From an uncultured Clostridia bacterium (GTDB lineage: Bacteria > Bacillota > Clostridia > TANB77 > CAG-508): a stretch of 24,655 nt of DNA. Each line of letters opens with the position of its first letter. Position 1 is the first letter of the stretch. Shown one piece after another: positions 1 to 8,071 of the stretch. The translations under genes were made by a program, and so were the position numbers. The notes under the pieces are model-generated. The model saw only the letters and a program-made list of their open reading frames with translations. It had not been told where the DNA came from and ran no database searches. The stretch spans positions 1 to 24,655 of the forward strand of contig CAKPSH010000020.1 of NCBI GenBank assembly GCA_934183325.1, in the 5' to 3' direction.

Positions 1-1
1 G

Positions 2-61
2 ATTGAAACCTTAATTTGCGTAGGAGATGGACTAGGTATACAAGGTAAAATTACTTCATAA
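2..61 (+). CDS. C-terminal end of an unidentified gene (partial)
   Basis: One frame is open from the window edge to a TAA at 59-61 and reads as 19 residues ending GLGIQGKITS. The next gene on the same strand has its ribosome binding site 11 bases later, so the two may be co-transcribed. No promoter or hairpin separates them. The fragment is too short to assign a family. It is also possible that this is not coding. Confidence 0.4.
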   Translation: METLICVGDGLGIQGKITS

Positions 62-89
62 GTAAAAATACAAAGGAGAATTGTAGTAA

Positions 90-2561
90 ATGGAGACTGA
101 AGAATTTAAAAAAATAGTAATGCAAAGCGATGATAAAATAGCTGTCTTAACAAATTTAGATATTATAAGTAAATATAAAATAAGTCTAGTTGATTTATGT
201 AATATTACTAACGAAATCTTAAGTGATGAAGAAAAATTAGAAATATTAAAAAGCCCTTTTTATCAAAGAATGAAAAGCGGAGAAATTGCAAGAGGAATGA
301 TAATTAGTAGTATTTCTAATAAAGAAATTTTATTACAAATAAAAGATAATGAAACAATTATGGAAGGATGCAGTAAAGATTTTATTTGTGAAGTTGTACG
401 ACAATTATTAACAGATGGAGATAAACAAACATTTTTACATAATGCTAATCTTATAGAAACATTTGATATAAAAAGTTATAATCTTATTGGCATTGCTAAA
501 AGCTTGAATGATGAAGAAAAATTAAAATTGTTAAGAGAAAGCAATGTCAGAGATATGTGTAAGTTTGAGACATTTGACTTAAGGGAGATTGTTGGAAGCT
601 TAAGTGATGAAGCTAAAATAAAACTTTTAAAAGAAAATGAAAGCATATCAGCTTTGAATATAGGCAGTTATGGTTGGCAAGAAATAATAAAAAGCTTAAA
701 AGATGAAACAAAGATAAGCATATTAAGAGATGCATCAATTATAAAATCCTGCGAATTGAGAGAATATGAATTAGGAGAAGTAATAAAAAGTTTGGATGAA
801 GACAATAGGGCTAGATTGTTGATGGAAAAAGATTTTATGACTAAAGGACTAAAATTAAGTAGCACATATTTAGATGGCATAATAGAAAGTCTTTCAGATG
901 AAGAAAATAGATATAAACTATTAAAAGTTTACTCAGATTTCCCTATGCCAAATGTTATTGCTAGCTTTAATACTGATTTAAAAATAAAAACCTTAATAGA
1001 AAGCAAATGTTTAAGTTCGTGGAATATATTATATGTATTAAGAACCTTAGATACTAATGGAATAATAAAACTATTAGGAGAAAATAAAGAGTTTTTAAAA
1101 GAAAATCAAATAGATGTATATAATCTTGTATATAGATTAAGTGTTGAGGAACAATTAAAATTTGTACAGAGCATGGATTCTGCAAATTTAACAGAAACAG
1201 AGAAAAAAGAAATACTGGCAACATTAAGCCCTGAGGTAAAAGGTAAAATTGATATATCGCAAATGTCAGAAGAATATAAAAAAGCAATTAATATGCAAAC
1301 AAAAGATGGAAAAATTGTGATAGATTTAGAAAGAAATCCAGAGGATTATAAAGGGTATGACAATTTAATTTTAGTTAATCCTGAAGGATATACAGACGAA
1401 CAAAGAAAAAAATTCATGAAGGTTTGTGATATATGCCCAAAAGGAAGTATAGAATGCAGTCAATTTAGTACTATAGGAGCATATTCAACAGCAAAAGAGT
1501 ATAAAGAAGCTGAAACATGGATTGACTCTGTAATTGCACAATTAAAACCAGAATATACTACGGCACAAAAAATAGCAATTATAGATAATGAAATAGGAAA
1601 AAAGATTAGTTACAGCCCAGATTTTGATACTGAGGTGTTTTCAGCAACCGATTCAAGAGCATTATGGAAAATAATAAGTTCGGGGTATGGTGTTTGTAAT
1701 GGGATATCAAATGTGGAACATTACATTTTAAATAAAATTGGTATAGAAAGTGAAATAATAAGTAGTGGTGGACATGCTTTTTTGAAATTAAATAATATTG
1801 AAGTGCCTTTGGCTAATGGAGAAACTAAAATCGGAAACACAATATTAGATCCAACTTGGAATTTAGCATCACATCGATTTGGAGGTAGACCATCAAATTT
1901 CTTTATGAGTTATGAAGAAGCAAGAAAACACGATATTGATTCAAAAGGTCTTGATCATTGTTGCCATAAAAATGATGAAAAATTGAGTGATGCTACTTTA
2001 AATCTTGATGAGCAAAGTCTAAGAAATTTGTTTTCAAGTGTGGGATTAGCAAATGAAAATGGTGAATTTTTGATAAAAGAAATGATTACAGAGTCAACAG
2101 CATTACACGAACAATATACTAATCAACCTGCTAAGGATTTAGAACAACAATTTGCATTACTTGCACAAATGCATCCAGAATTTGCTATATGTCAAAATTC
2201 AACAATGGAAATTATGTCAGCAGTATTGTTAAATAATGAAAATTTACAATTTAATAAATGCGTTGTAAACAGAGTGTATGATAAACAAGATGAGGAGAAA
2301 AAGCCAATTGTATATACATATATAGATTCAGATGAAATGGGAAGAAGATTTTATTATGCAGATAAAGATAAAGGTCAAATGATAGGAATTCCAGAAAGTG
2401 AATTTGTACAAAGATTTGAATGTTATGATACTGATTTAGCAAAAACAAAAGGAATAAGACCATGGGAAAGTTCAGAAAAAACAAAGAAAGACACAGATCT
2501 ATCAAGAGGTTCTGGAACAATTGAAGCAAGTCAAAATCAAGAAAATGGAGAAGAAAGATAA
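90..2561 (+). CDS. Large helical-repeat protein with transglutaminase-like (papain-fold) domain
   Basis: This 823-residue protein starts at an ATG preceded by AAAGGAGAA with good spacing. Residues about 40-370 hold repeated units of roughly 33-40 residues, each with a block like SLSDEAKIKLLKEN followed by a second helix, which suggests an alpha-solenoid. A transglutaminase-like cysteine-hydrolase domain follows at about 490-600. The expected triad is visible as Cys536 (YGVCNG), His562 (GGHAF) and Asp587 (LDPTWN), in the usual order and sequence context. The last 200 or so residues are unassigned; the tail from about residue 790 is polar and low-complexity. I see no signal peptide or membrane segment, so a cytoplasmic location is likely. 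The family includes proteases, deamidases and cross-linking enzymes. The solenoid probably binds a protein partner, but this is inference. The substrate is unknown. Confidence 0.8.
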   Translation: METEEFKKIVMQSDDKIAVLTNLDIISKYKISLVDLCNITNEILSDEEKLEILKSPFYQRMKSGEIARGMIISSISNKEILLQIKDNETIMEGCSKDFICEVVRQLLTDGDKQTFLHNANLIETFDIKSYNLIGIAKSLNDEEKLKLLRESNVRDMCKFETFDLREIVGSLSDEAKIKLLKENESISALNIGSYGWQEIIKSLKDETKISILRDASIIKSCELREYELGEVIKSLDEDNRARLLMEKDFMTKGLKLSSTYLDGIIESLSDEENRYKLLKVYSDFPMPNVIASFNTDLKIKTLIESKCLSSWNILYVLRTLDTNGIIKLLGENKEFLKENQIDVYNLVYRLSVEEQLKFVQSMDSANLTETEKKEILATLSPEVKGKIDISQMSEEYKKAINMQTKDGKIVIDLERNPEDYKGYDNLILVNPEGYTDEQRKKFMKVCDICPKGSIECSQFSTIGAYSTAKEYKEAETWIDSVIAQLKPEYTTAQKIAIIDNEIGKKISYSPDFDTEVFSATDSRALWKIISSGYGVCNGISNVEHYILNKIGIESEIISSGGHAFLKLNNIEVPLANGETKIGNTILDPTWNLASHRFGGRPSNFFMSYEEARKHDIDSKGLDHCCHKNDEKLSDATLNLDEQSLRNLFSSVGLANENGEFLIKEMITESTALHEQYTNQPAKDLEQQFALLAQMHPEFAICQNSTMEIMSAVLLNNENLQFNKCVVNRVYDKQDEEKKPIVYTYIDSDEMGRRFYYADKDKGQMIGIPESEFVQRFECYDTDLAKTKGIRPWESSEKTKKDTDLSRGSGTIEASQNQENGEER

Positions 2562-2564
2562 AGA

Positions 2565-2600
2565 AAAAAGTAACAAGTTTAAATAGACTTGTTACTTTTT
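2565..2600. terminator. Bidirectional hairpin terminator between convergent genes
   Basis: A perfect 14-base inverted repeat (AAAAAGTAACAAGT at 2565-2578 with its complement at 2587-2600) encloses an 8-base loop. It has T-runs on both outer sides. It starts just after the stop of the repeat/transglutaminase gene and touches the stop of the convergent DUF1836 gene, so it can serve both. Confidence 0.85.
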
Positions 2601-3096
2601 ATTTATGTAAAAATGTCTTTTCTACATATAATTTATTTGCAAATGATTGAACAACATTTTTTAAAAGATATTTTTCTGTTGTCATGTCATCATCATCTTC
2701 ATATTCTTTACCGGCAAAAGTTAAAGCAGTAGCTTTTTCAAGTGCTGTACAGAATTGATCATAAGCATTATTTATTTTAGTTGTTTTTATAGCTAAACGT
2801 ATTAATTTATTTATATCATCAATACTATATATTTGTTTTAATGTACAAATAACAAATAATGTAGCAAGATGAGTTTTTTTGTATTTTTTCTTTTTGGGAG
2901 CTTTCATTAAACCAGCTTTAACGTAATTATTTATCATTGTTTTAGTAATTATTTTTTCATCTTTATTTCCAATGTAATTTTGTAAATAGTTTTCCAATAA
3001 AGTTACAGTTTGATCCAAATATAAGTCCAAGTTTGGTAATTCATTCCATCTGGGAATATGAAAATTTGAAATATCGTTTAATTTTATATCATTCAT
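2599..3096 (-). CDS. DUF1836 family protein
   Basis: This 165-residue protein matches the DUF1836 family pattern as I know it. The N-terminus reads FHIPRWNELPNLDLYLDQ, then come EKIITKTMINNYVKAGL and a basic KKKKYKKTHLATL stretch, followed by helical sequence ending near residue 130. The central part resembles a MerR-like winged-helix region and suggests a DNA-binding regulator, but no member has a role that I can cite with certainty. The start is an ATG preceded by AGAAAGGA. That site overlaps the end of the 55-residue gene upstream, so the two are probably translated from one transcript. About 30 C-terminal residues are outside the recognisable domain. Confidence 0.85.
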   Translation of the reverse strand: MNDIKLNDISNFHIPRWNELPNLDLYLDQTVTLLENYLQNYIGNKDEKIITKTMINNYVKAGLMKAPKKKKYKKTHLATLFVICTLKQIYSIDDINKLIRLAIKTTKINNAYDQFCTALEKATALTFAGKEYEDDDDMTTEKYLLKNVVQSFANKLYVEKTFLHK

Positions 3097-3110
3097 AAGA
3101 ATAGTCCTTT

Positions 3111-3278
3111 CTAAATATTATCTTGCAATGTTATCTGCATTTTTCCATCTAAAAAATGTATTTCTTTCGTTTCAACTTTTCCATACTTTTCATAAGCATC
3201 TTCAACCTTACCTGAAAAGACCTTTTCATTATTTTGAAAAATATCGACATCTAATAATCTAATTTCCTTTAATAACAT
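3111..3278 (-). CDS. Small hypothetical protein, 55 residues
   Basis: An uninterrupted 55-codon frame runs from ATG (3278-3276 on the minus strand) to TAG (3113-3111). A GAAGGTG ribosome binding site lies 6 bases before the ATG, and a good sigma-A promoter lies just upstream. The product begins MLLKEIRLLDVDIF and ends MQITLQDNI. It alternates charged and hydrophobic residues like a small beta-rich domain, with no membrane segment. The gap to the DUF1836 start is only 14 bases and contains that gene's ribosome binding site, so the pair forms an operon. I do not recognise the family. A role as partner or modulator of the DUF1836 protein is only a guess from position. Confidence 0.7.
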   Translation of the reverse strand: MLLKEIRLLDVDIFQNNEKVFSGKVEDAYEKYGKVETKEIHFLDGKMQITLQDNI

Positions 3279-3307
3279 ATAAAACACCTTCTACAATAAT
3301 ATAAAGA

Positions 3308-3336
3308 ATTATACTATAAAGAAGGGTTAAAAGCAA
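3308..3336 (-). promoter_or_regulatory. Sigma-A promoter of the 55-residue/DUF1836 operon
   Basis: On the minus strand, TTGCTT (3336-3331) and TATAAT (3313-3308) are separated by exactly 17 bases. The -10 box is a perfect consensus. Transcription would begin near 3301, giving a leader of about 23 bases that contains the ribosome binding site of the 55-residue gene. Confidence 0.75.
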
Positions 3337-3364
3337 TAATAAAAAAGGTATAAAAAGTAAAAAT

Positions 3365-3451
3365 ATGAATAAAATAAAATTTGGACATACATATATCAAA
3401 GTCCGGAATGGAATGATTAATATTGATTATAGACATGGGATATTGGAATAA
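3365..3451 (+). CDS. Possible 28-residue leader ORF overlapping the next gene
   Basis: An ATG-to-TAA frame encodes 28 residues (MNKIKFGHTYIKVRNG... to RHGILE). It overlaps the start of the YtvI-like gene by 17 bases in another frame. Its own ribosome binding site is poor. The downstream gene also lacks a clear one, so translational coupling could explain how that gene is read. It may equally be a chance frame. Confidence 0.25.
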   Translation: MNKIKFGHTYIKVRNGMINIDYRHGILE

Positions 3452-4520
3452 AGTGATAAGAAGAATTATAGAACTAGGATTTGCAGTGTTACTATTTTGC
3501 ATTGCCCTAAAACTTTCTATATTTTATATTCCATTTATAATAGCACTTGCAATAGCAATGACAATTGAACCAATAATAAAATGGGTGTCAAAGAAAACCA
3601 ATTTAGAAAGAAAAAAAAGTGCAATTATCGTTTTAATAATAGCATTTATGTTGATACTAGCAATATTAGCTTTTAGTATAACAACGCTTATTTCAGAAGC
3701 TTCAAATTTATTACTAAGGATAAATGATTATATAGATATAGTATATTTGAAAATAGAAGATTTTACAGGACATTTTAACATAAATTCATTAGAAAATAAA
3801 GAAGAGTTAAATGTGATTTTTCAAAAGTCAACCAGAGATATTATAAACAGCTTATCTGGAATTTTGACAAATTTTTTACAAGCATTACTAAACGTTATTA
3901 CATCGTTACCTGAAATTGGAATTTGTGTGACTATTACAATTATAGCAACATATTTTTTATGTACAGATAGATTATATATGCTAGACCAATTAGAACATCA
4001 TTTACCAAGTGAATGGGTAAAAAAAATAGGAATACATGTAAGAGAAATAACATCAAAATTAGGAAGTTACTTAAAAGCAGAATTTATATTAATAGGTATA
4101 GATTTTCTAATAGTATTAATAGGATTATTTATATTTAATTTTTTTAATTATAATATAAAATATCCTTTACTAGTTGCGTTAGGAATTGGATTTGTTGATG
4201 CATTACCATTGGTTGGCTCTGGTACAGCGATGGTACCATGGGCAATAATATCAGCATTAAATGGAAATTTGAAATTAGCTATTTCAATATTAGTGCTTTA
4301 TGCAATAATTATAGTAGTAAGACAATTTATTGAACCTAAAGTGGTTAGTTCACAAATTGGTATACATCCTGTATTTACATTAATAGCAATGTATACTGGA
4401 TATAAATTTATAGGAGTATTGGGAATGCTAATAGGTCCAATTATATTAATAATTATTAAAAGTTTATTTGGAAGTTTGATAGATAAAGGAATAGCTAAGG
4501 TAATATTTGATAGGAGATAG
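3435..4520 (+). CDS. AI-2E/YtvI-family integral membrane protein
   Basis: A polytopic membrane protein of 361 residues from this ATG. It shows the AI-2E transporter / YtvI family layout: N-terminal hydrophobic helices, a soluble amphipathic segment, then membrane helices with conserved blocks reading VDALPLVGSGTAMVPWAI and FIEPKVVSSQIGIHP. The family covers putative permeases and exporters. In spore formers one branch is the sporulation protein YtvI, which the length and sequence style fit best, but the transported substrate is unknown. The start is uncertain. An in-frame TTG at 3423 has a weak GGAATGG site 11 bases upstream, whereas the ATG chosen here has no convincing site. A stop at 3414 excludes anything further upstream. 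No terminator is evident before the next promoter. Confidence 0.82.
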   Translation: MGYWNKVIRRIIELGFAVLLFCIALKLSIFYIPFIIALAIAMTIEPIIKWVSKKTNLERKKSAIIVLIIAFMLILAILAFSITTLISEASNLLLRINDYIDIVYLKIEDFTGHFNINSLENKEELNVIFQKSTRDIINSLSGILTNFLQALLNVITSLPEIGICVTITIIATYFLCTDRLYMLDQLEHHLPSEWVKKIGIHVREITSKLGSYLKAEFILIGIDFLIVLIGLFIFNFFNYNIKYPLLVALGIGFVDALPLVGSGTAMVPWAIISALNGNLKLAISILVLYAIIIVVRQFIEPKVVSSQIGIHPVFTLIAMYTGYKFIGVLGMLIGPIILIIIKSLFGSLIDKGIAKVIFDRR

Positions 4521-4563
4521 GACATTACTTTCATAGTTAATATAAAAATAAATTTATTTGCTC

Positions 4564-4592
4564 TTGACTTTAAAAAGATAGATTAATATAAT
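4564..4592 (+). promoter_or_regulatory. Sigma-A promoter of gpmA
   Basis: TTGACT (4564-4569) and TATAAT (4587-4592) are separated by 17 bases. The predicted start is near 4599, just ahead of the AAGGAAGGTG ribosome binding site of gpmA. Confidence 0.85.
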
Positions 4593-4620
4593 AGTAACGA
4601 AAAGGAAGGTGTTAGTATAA

Positions 4621-5313
4621 ATGCTTAAATTAATATTAGTTAGACATGGACAAAGTATGTGGAATTTAGAAAATAGATTTACAGGATGGACAGATGTTGA
4701 ACTATCAGAACAAGGAAAAAATGAAGCAATTGAAGCAGGAAAAATACTGAAAGAACAAGGCTTCCATTTTGATTTGGCATTTACATCTGTTTTAAAAAGA
4801 GCAGAAGATACTTTAGACTATATACTTAAAGAAATGAATGAAGAAAATATAGAAATAAAAAAAAACTGGAGACTTAATGAAAGACACTATGGAGCATTAC
4901 AAGGACTTAATAAAGCAGAAACAGCAAAAAAATACGGAGATGAACAAGTATTATTATGGAGAAGAAGTACAGATGTTAGACCACCTGAATTATCTGAGGA
5001 TGATGAAAGATATCCTGGAAATGATCCAAAATACATGGATTTATCAAAAGATGAATTACCAAAAACGGAAAATTTGATTGACACAATAAAAAGAGTTATA
5101 GAATATTGGAAATCAGATATTCAACCAGAATTAGAAAAAAGAAAAAATGTAATAATAGTAGCACATGGAAATAGTTTAAGAGGACTTATTAAATATTTAG
5201 ATAATATGAGTGATAGTGATATTGTGAAATTAGAACTTCAAACAGGAAATCCAATTTGCTATGAATTGGATGATAATTTAAAACCAATAAAGCATTATTA
5301 TTTGAAAAAATAA
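4621..5313 (+). CDS. gpmA: 2,3-bisphosphoglycerate-dependent phosphoglycerate mutase
   Basis: This cytoplasmic glycolytic enzyme interconverts 3-phosphoglycerate and 2-phosphoglycerate through a phosphohistidine. The 230-residue length is normal for the dPGM family. Signature residues are all visible: the phosphorylated His9 in LVRHGQS, the basic KRA at 59-61, Glu87 in LNERHYGALQG, and the second catalytic His182 in VAHGNSLRG. The insert reading PPELSEDDERYPGNDPKY is typical of the bacterial enzyme. The ATG follows AAGGAAGGTG. The aldolase gene lies 74 bases downstream on the same strand with no strong terminator between, so the two glycolytic genes may share a transcript. Confidence 0.96.
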   Translation: MLKLILVRHGQSMWNLENRFTGWTDVELSEQGKNEAIEAGKILKEQGFHFDLAFTSVLKRAEDTLDYILKEMNEENIEIKKNWRLNERHYGALQGLNKAETAKKYGDEQVLLWRRSTDVRPPELSEDDERYPGNDPKYMDLSKDELPKTENLIDTIKRVIEYWKSDIQPELEKRKNVIIVAHGNSLRGLIKYLDNMSDSDIVKLELQTGNPICYELDDNLKPIKHYYLKK

Positions 5314-5387
5314 TATAGATTCACAAAAGAAGAGGTTATAGTTAGAACCTTAAAAAACTAAAATTTATTATAAGGAAGGTAATTGAA

Positions 5388-6275
5388 ATGAACAACGAAA
5401 TGTATGAAATTATGAAAGACAAAAGAGGATTTATTGCAGCATTAGATCAAAGTGGAGGAAGCAGTAGTAAAACATTAAAAGCTTATGGAATTGAAGAAAG
5501 TGAATATAACACTGAAGAAGAAATGTTTGATTTAATACATGAAATGAGAAAAAGAGTATTCACAAGTAAATCATTCACAAATGAACATATTATAGGAGCA
5601 ATATTGTTTGAAAAAACAATGCTTTCAAAAGTAAATGGAGAATTTACGGCTGATTATTTATGGAATGAAAAGAAAATAGTATCATTCTTAAAAGTTGATA
5701 AAGGACTTGCAGAAGAAAATAATGGTGTAAAATTAATGAAACCTATTGCTGAACTTGACAATGAATTAAAAGAAGCAGTAGAAAAAAATGTATTTGGAAC
5801 AAAAATGAGATCTGTTATATATGAACCAAATGAAGAAGGAATCAAAGCTATTGTTGAGCAACAATTTGAATTTGCAAAAAGAATCTGCGATGCAGGATTA
5901 GTTCCAATAATTGAACCAGAAGTTGATATTAATGCACCAGAAAAAGCAAAATGTGAAGAAATATTAAAAGCAGAAATTATAAAGAAATTACAAGTATGGA
6001 ACCAAGAAGATAAAATAATGTTTAAATTCACAATACCAACAGTTGAAAATCATTACTTAGATTTATATGATTATGAATGTGTTGTTAGAATTGTAGCATT
6101 ATCAGGTGGATATGATATAGATAAGGCAGTAGAATTATTAGCAAAGAATAATAGAATGATTGCAAGTTTTTCAAGAGCTTTATTACAAGATTTAAATGTA
6201 AAACAAACACAAGAAGAATTTGATGCAAAATTAAATGATGTAATTGTTAAAATATATAACGCATCAATAACATAA
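5388..6275 (+). CDS. fda: Class I fructose-bisphosphate aldolase
   Basis: A metal-independent (Schiff-base) aldolase that splits fructose 1,6-bisphosphate into glyceraldehyde 3-phosphate and dihydroxyacetone phosphate. The 295-residue length fits the short bacterial class I group seen in some Bacillota. Diagnostic blocks are FIAALDQSGGSSSKTL near the N-terminus, VPIIEPEVD (Glu176 and Glu178), and IMFKFTIPT, where Lys213 is the likely Schiff-base lysine. The C-terminal ASFSRALLQDL fits the phosphate-binding region. The ATG follows AAGGAAGG. Sharing a region with gpmA and ending in a terminator, it looks like the second gene of a glycolytic unit. I see no class II aldolase metal motifs. Confidence 0.95.
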   Translation: MNNEMYEIMKDKRGFIAALDQSGGSSSKTLKAYGIEESEYNTEEEMFDLIHEMRKRVFTSKSFTNEHIIGAILFEKTMLSKVNGEFTADYLWNEKKIVSFLKVDKGLAEENNGVKLMKPIAELDNELKEAVEKNVFGTKMRSVIYEPNEEGIKAIVEQQFEFAKRICDAGLVPIIEPEVDINAPEKAKCEEILKAEIIKKLQVWNQEDKIMFKFTIPTVENHYLDLYDYECVVRIVALSGGYDIDKAVELLAKNNRMIASFSRALLQDLNVKQTQEEFDAKLNDVIVKIYNASIT

Positions 6276-6296
6276 TAAATATATCAATTAAAGTAA

Positions 6297-6338
6297 ACTC
6301 AAGTTGTTAGATATTATTGTTTAACAATTTGAGTTTTT
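6297..6338 (+). terminator. Intrinsic terminator after the aldolase gene
   Basis: ACTCAAGTTGTTA (6297-6309) pairs with TAACAATTTGAGT (6322-6334) except for one mismatch, and a T-run follows. It ends the gpmA-aldolase unit. The rest of the gap to 6475 is very AT-rich and shows nothing else I can name. Confidence 0.85.
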
Positions 6339-6475
6339 GTAATATTAAGAATATAAAATCAAAGAAATTATAAAAAAATATCTATAAAAAATATTTTATA
6401 GAAGGAAAAAACAAAAATTCGTAGAATAAAATATTATATTAATTAAATTTCAAAGATATTTTAAATCAAAACAAC

Positions 6476-6504
6476 TTAAGCTAAGACAAAAATTATTCTA
6501 AAAT
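6476..6504 (+). promoter_or_regulatory. Possible promoter of the comM-dprA-yraN cluster
   Basis: TTAAGC and TAAAAT with a 17-base spacer lie 31 bases ahead of the comM ATG. The match is moderate, and the surrounding DNA is so AT-rich that a chance hit is possible. Confidence 0.35.
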
Positions 6505-6534
6505 AAATCCAATACGAAAAGAGGAATTAAATAA

Positions 6535-8071
6535 ATGCTATCCATTGTTAAAAGTATGTCTTTACACGGATTAGAGGGGTATTTGGTAGAAGTGCAAGTA
6601 GACGTTTCTGGGGGATTACCAGCTTATGATATTGTTGGATTGCCTGATATCAGTGTAAAAGAGTCAAAGGAAAGAGTAAAAGTAGCAATAAAAAATAGTG
6701 GAATTGACTTGAAAAGTAGAAAAGTATTAATAAATTTAGCACCAGCAGATACTAAAAAAGAAGGAACTTTATATGATTTACCTATTGCTGTAGCAACATT
6801 AATTGCAAATGAAATTATTAAAACAGAAGGTTTAGAAAATACAATTGTTATAGGTGAATTATCTTTAGATGGAAAGGTTAATAAAGTAAATGGAATTTTC
6901 CCAATGTGTCTTGAAGCAAGTAAACTAGGAATGAAAAGAGCAATAATTCCACTCGAAAATGCAAATGAAGCTGCAATAGTTGAAAAAATTGATGTAATAG
7001 GTGTAAAAAACTTACGAGAAGTTATTGATATTCTAAATGGAGAATCAAATCCAAACCCAACAAAAATTAATATAAATGATTATTTCTTAAACAATTTCCA
7101 ATATAATTTTGATTTTAGTGATGTAAAAGGACAAGAAAATATAAAAAGAGCTTTAGAAGTAACTGCAGCAGGTGGACATAATTGCCTACTTGTTCGGTAG
7201 TCCTGGTTCTGGCAAAACAATGATGTCAAGATGTTTACCATCAATATTACCGGATTTATCTTTTGATGAAGCATTAGAGATAACGAAAATACATAGTGTC
7301 ATAGGGTTATTACCACCAAACAAGCCGATTATTAGTACAAGACCATTTAGGTCTCCACATCATACAATATCTAAAGTTTCTTTAATAGGAGGAGGAAGAA
7401 TACCTAAACCAGGAGAAGTAAGCCTATCTCATAATGGGGTACTTTTCCTAGATGAATTGCCAGAATTCCCAAATTCTGTATTAGAGCTATTACGTGTGCC
7501 ATTAGAAGATAAGAAAATATGTATTAATAGAATTAATGCAAGTTTAACATACCCATGTAATTTTATGTTAGTTGCCTCTATGAATCCATGTCCATGTGGA
7601 TATTATGGTTCAAAGGATAAAGAATGCACCTGCAGTGAGAAGTCAATAAATAAATACATGGGAAAGATAAGTGGACCATTATTAGATAGAATAGACATTC
7701 AAATTGAGGTTGAAGCCGTTAAATATCAGAACTTGGATTCTGAAGAAAAAGGAGAAAATTCAAATGATATTAAACAGAGGGTTAATAAAGCAAGAAAAAT
7801 TCAGCAGGATAGGTTATCTAAATATGGATTATATTCTAATGCAGAATTAACACCAAAGTTAATAGAAAAATATTGTAAATTAAATGATGATGCTAAGAAT
7901 TTATTAAAGAACTCTTTTGAAAAATTAGGATTAAGTGCAAGAGCATATAGTAGAATTTTAAAAGTTGCACGTACAATAGCAGATTTAGAGGAAAAAGAAA
8001 ATATTGAAATAAAGCATTTAGCAGAAGCAATTCAATATAGAAATTTAGATAGAAAATATTGGAAAAACTAG
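6535..8071 (+). pseudogene. comM: comM / YifB-type Mg-chelatase-like AAA+ ATPase, frameshifted
   Basis: Two frames together make one full ComM/YifB protein of about 510 residues, the usual family length. The first (6535-7200) has the N-terminal ribosomal-S5-like ChlI domain, including GLPAYDIVGLPDISVKESKERV, and ends at a TAG after AAGGHNCLLV. The second continues from 7196 with GSPGSGKT (Walker A), LFLDELPEF (Walker B), the cysteine-containing MNPCPCGYYGS and the C-terminal ChlI domain. Removing one base, C7195, restores GGHNCLLV-GSPGSGKT. The damage therefore falls exactly at the nucleotide-binding loop. The codon that contains the extra base is CGG, followed directly by TAG. ComM helicases drive branch migration during natural transformation, and dprA follows directly. 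A sequencing or assembly error is as likely as a real mutation. Restarting at the GTG at 7172 would give an ATPase without its N-terminal domain. Confidence 0.9.

Noticed and set aside
1..10. GATTGAAACC at the window edge resembles the 3' end of some CRISPR repeats.
   Set aside because: Only one copy is present, with no repeat-spacer structure after it, and the same bases fit an open coding frame ending at 61. Upstream sequence would be needed.
5330..5365. Imperfect hairpin (AGGTT/AACCT) between gpmA and the aldolase gene.
   Set aside because: The stem is only five bases and no T-run follows; it is unlikely to terminate and may be chance.
7172..8071. Separate ATPase gene starting at the GTG at 7172.
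   Set aside because: The first residues read from that GTG are the wrong-frame version of AGGHNCLLV, no ribosome binding site is present, and the join with the preceding frame restores a standard ComM protein.
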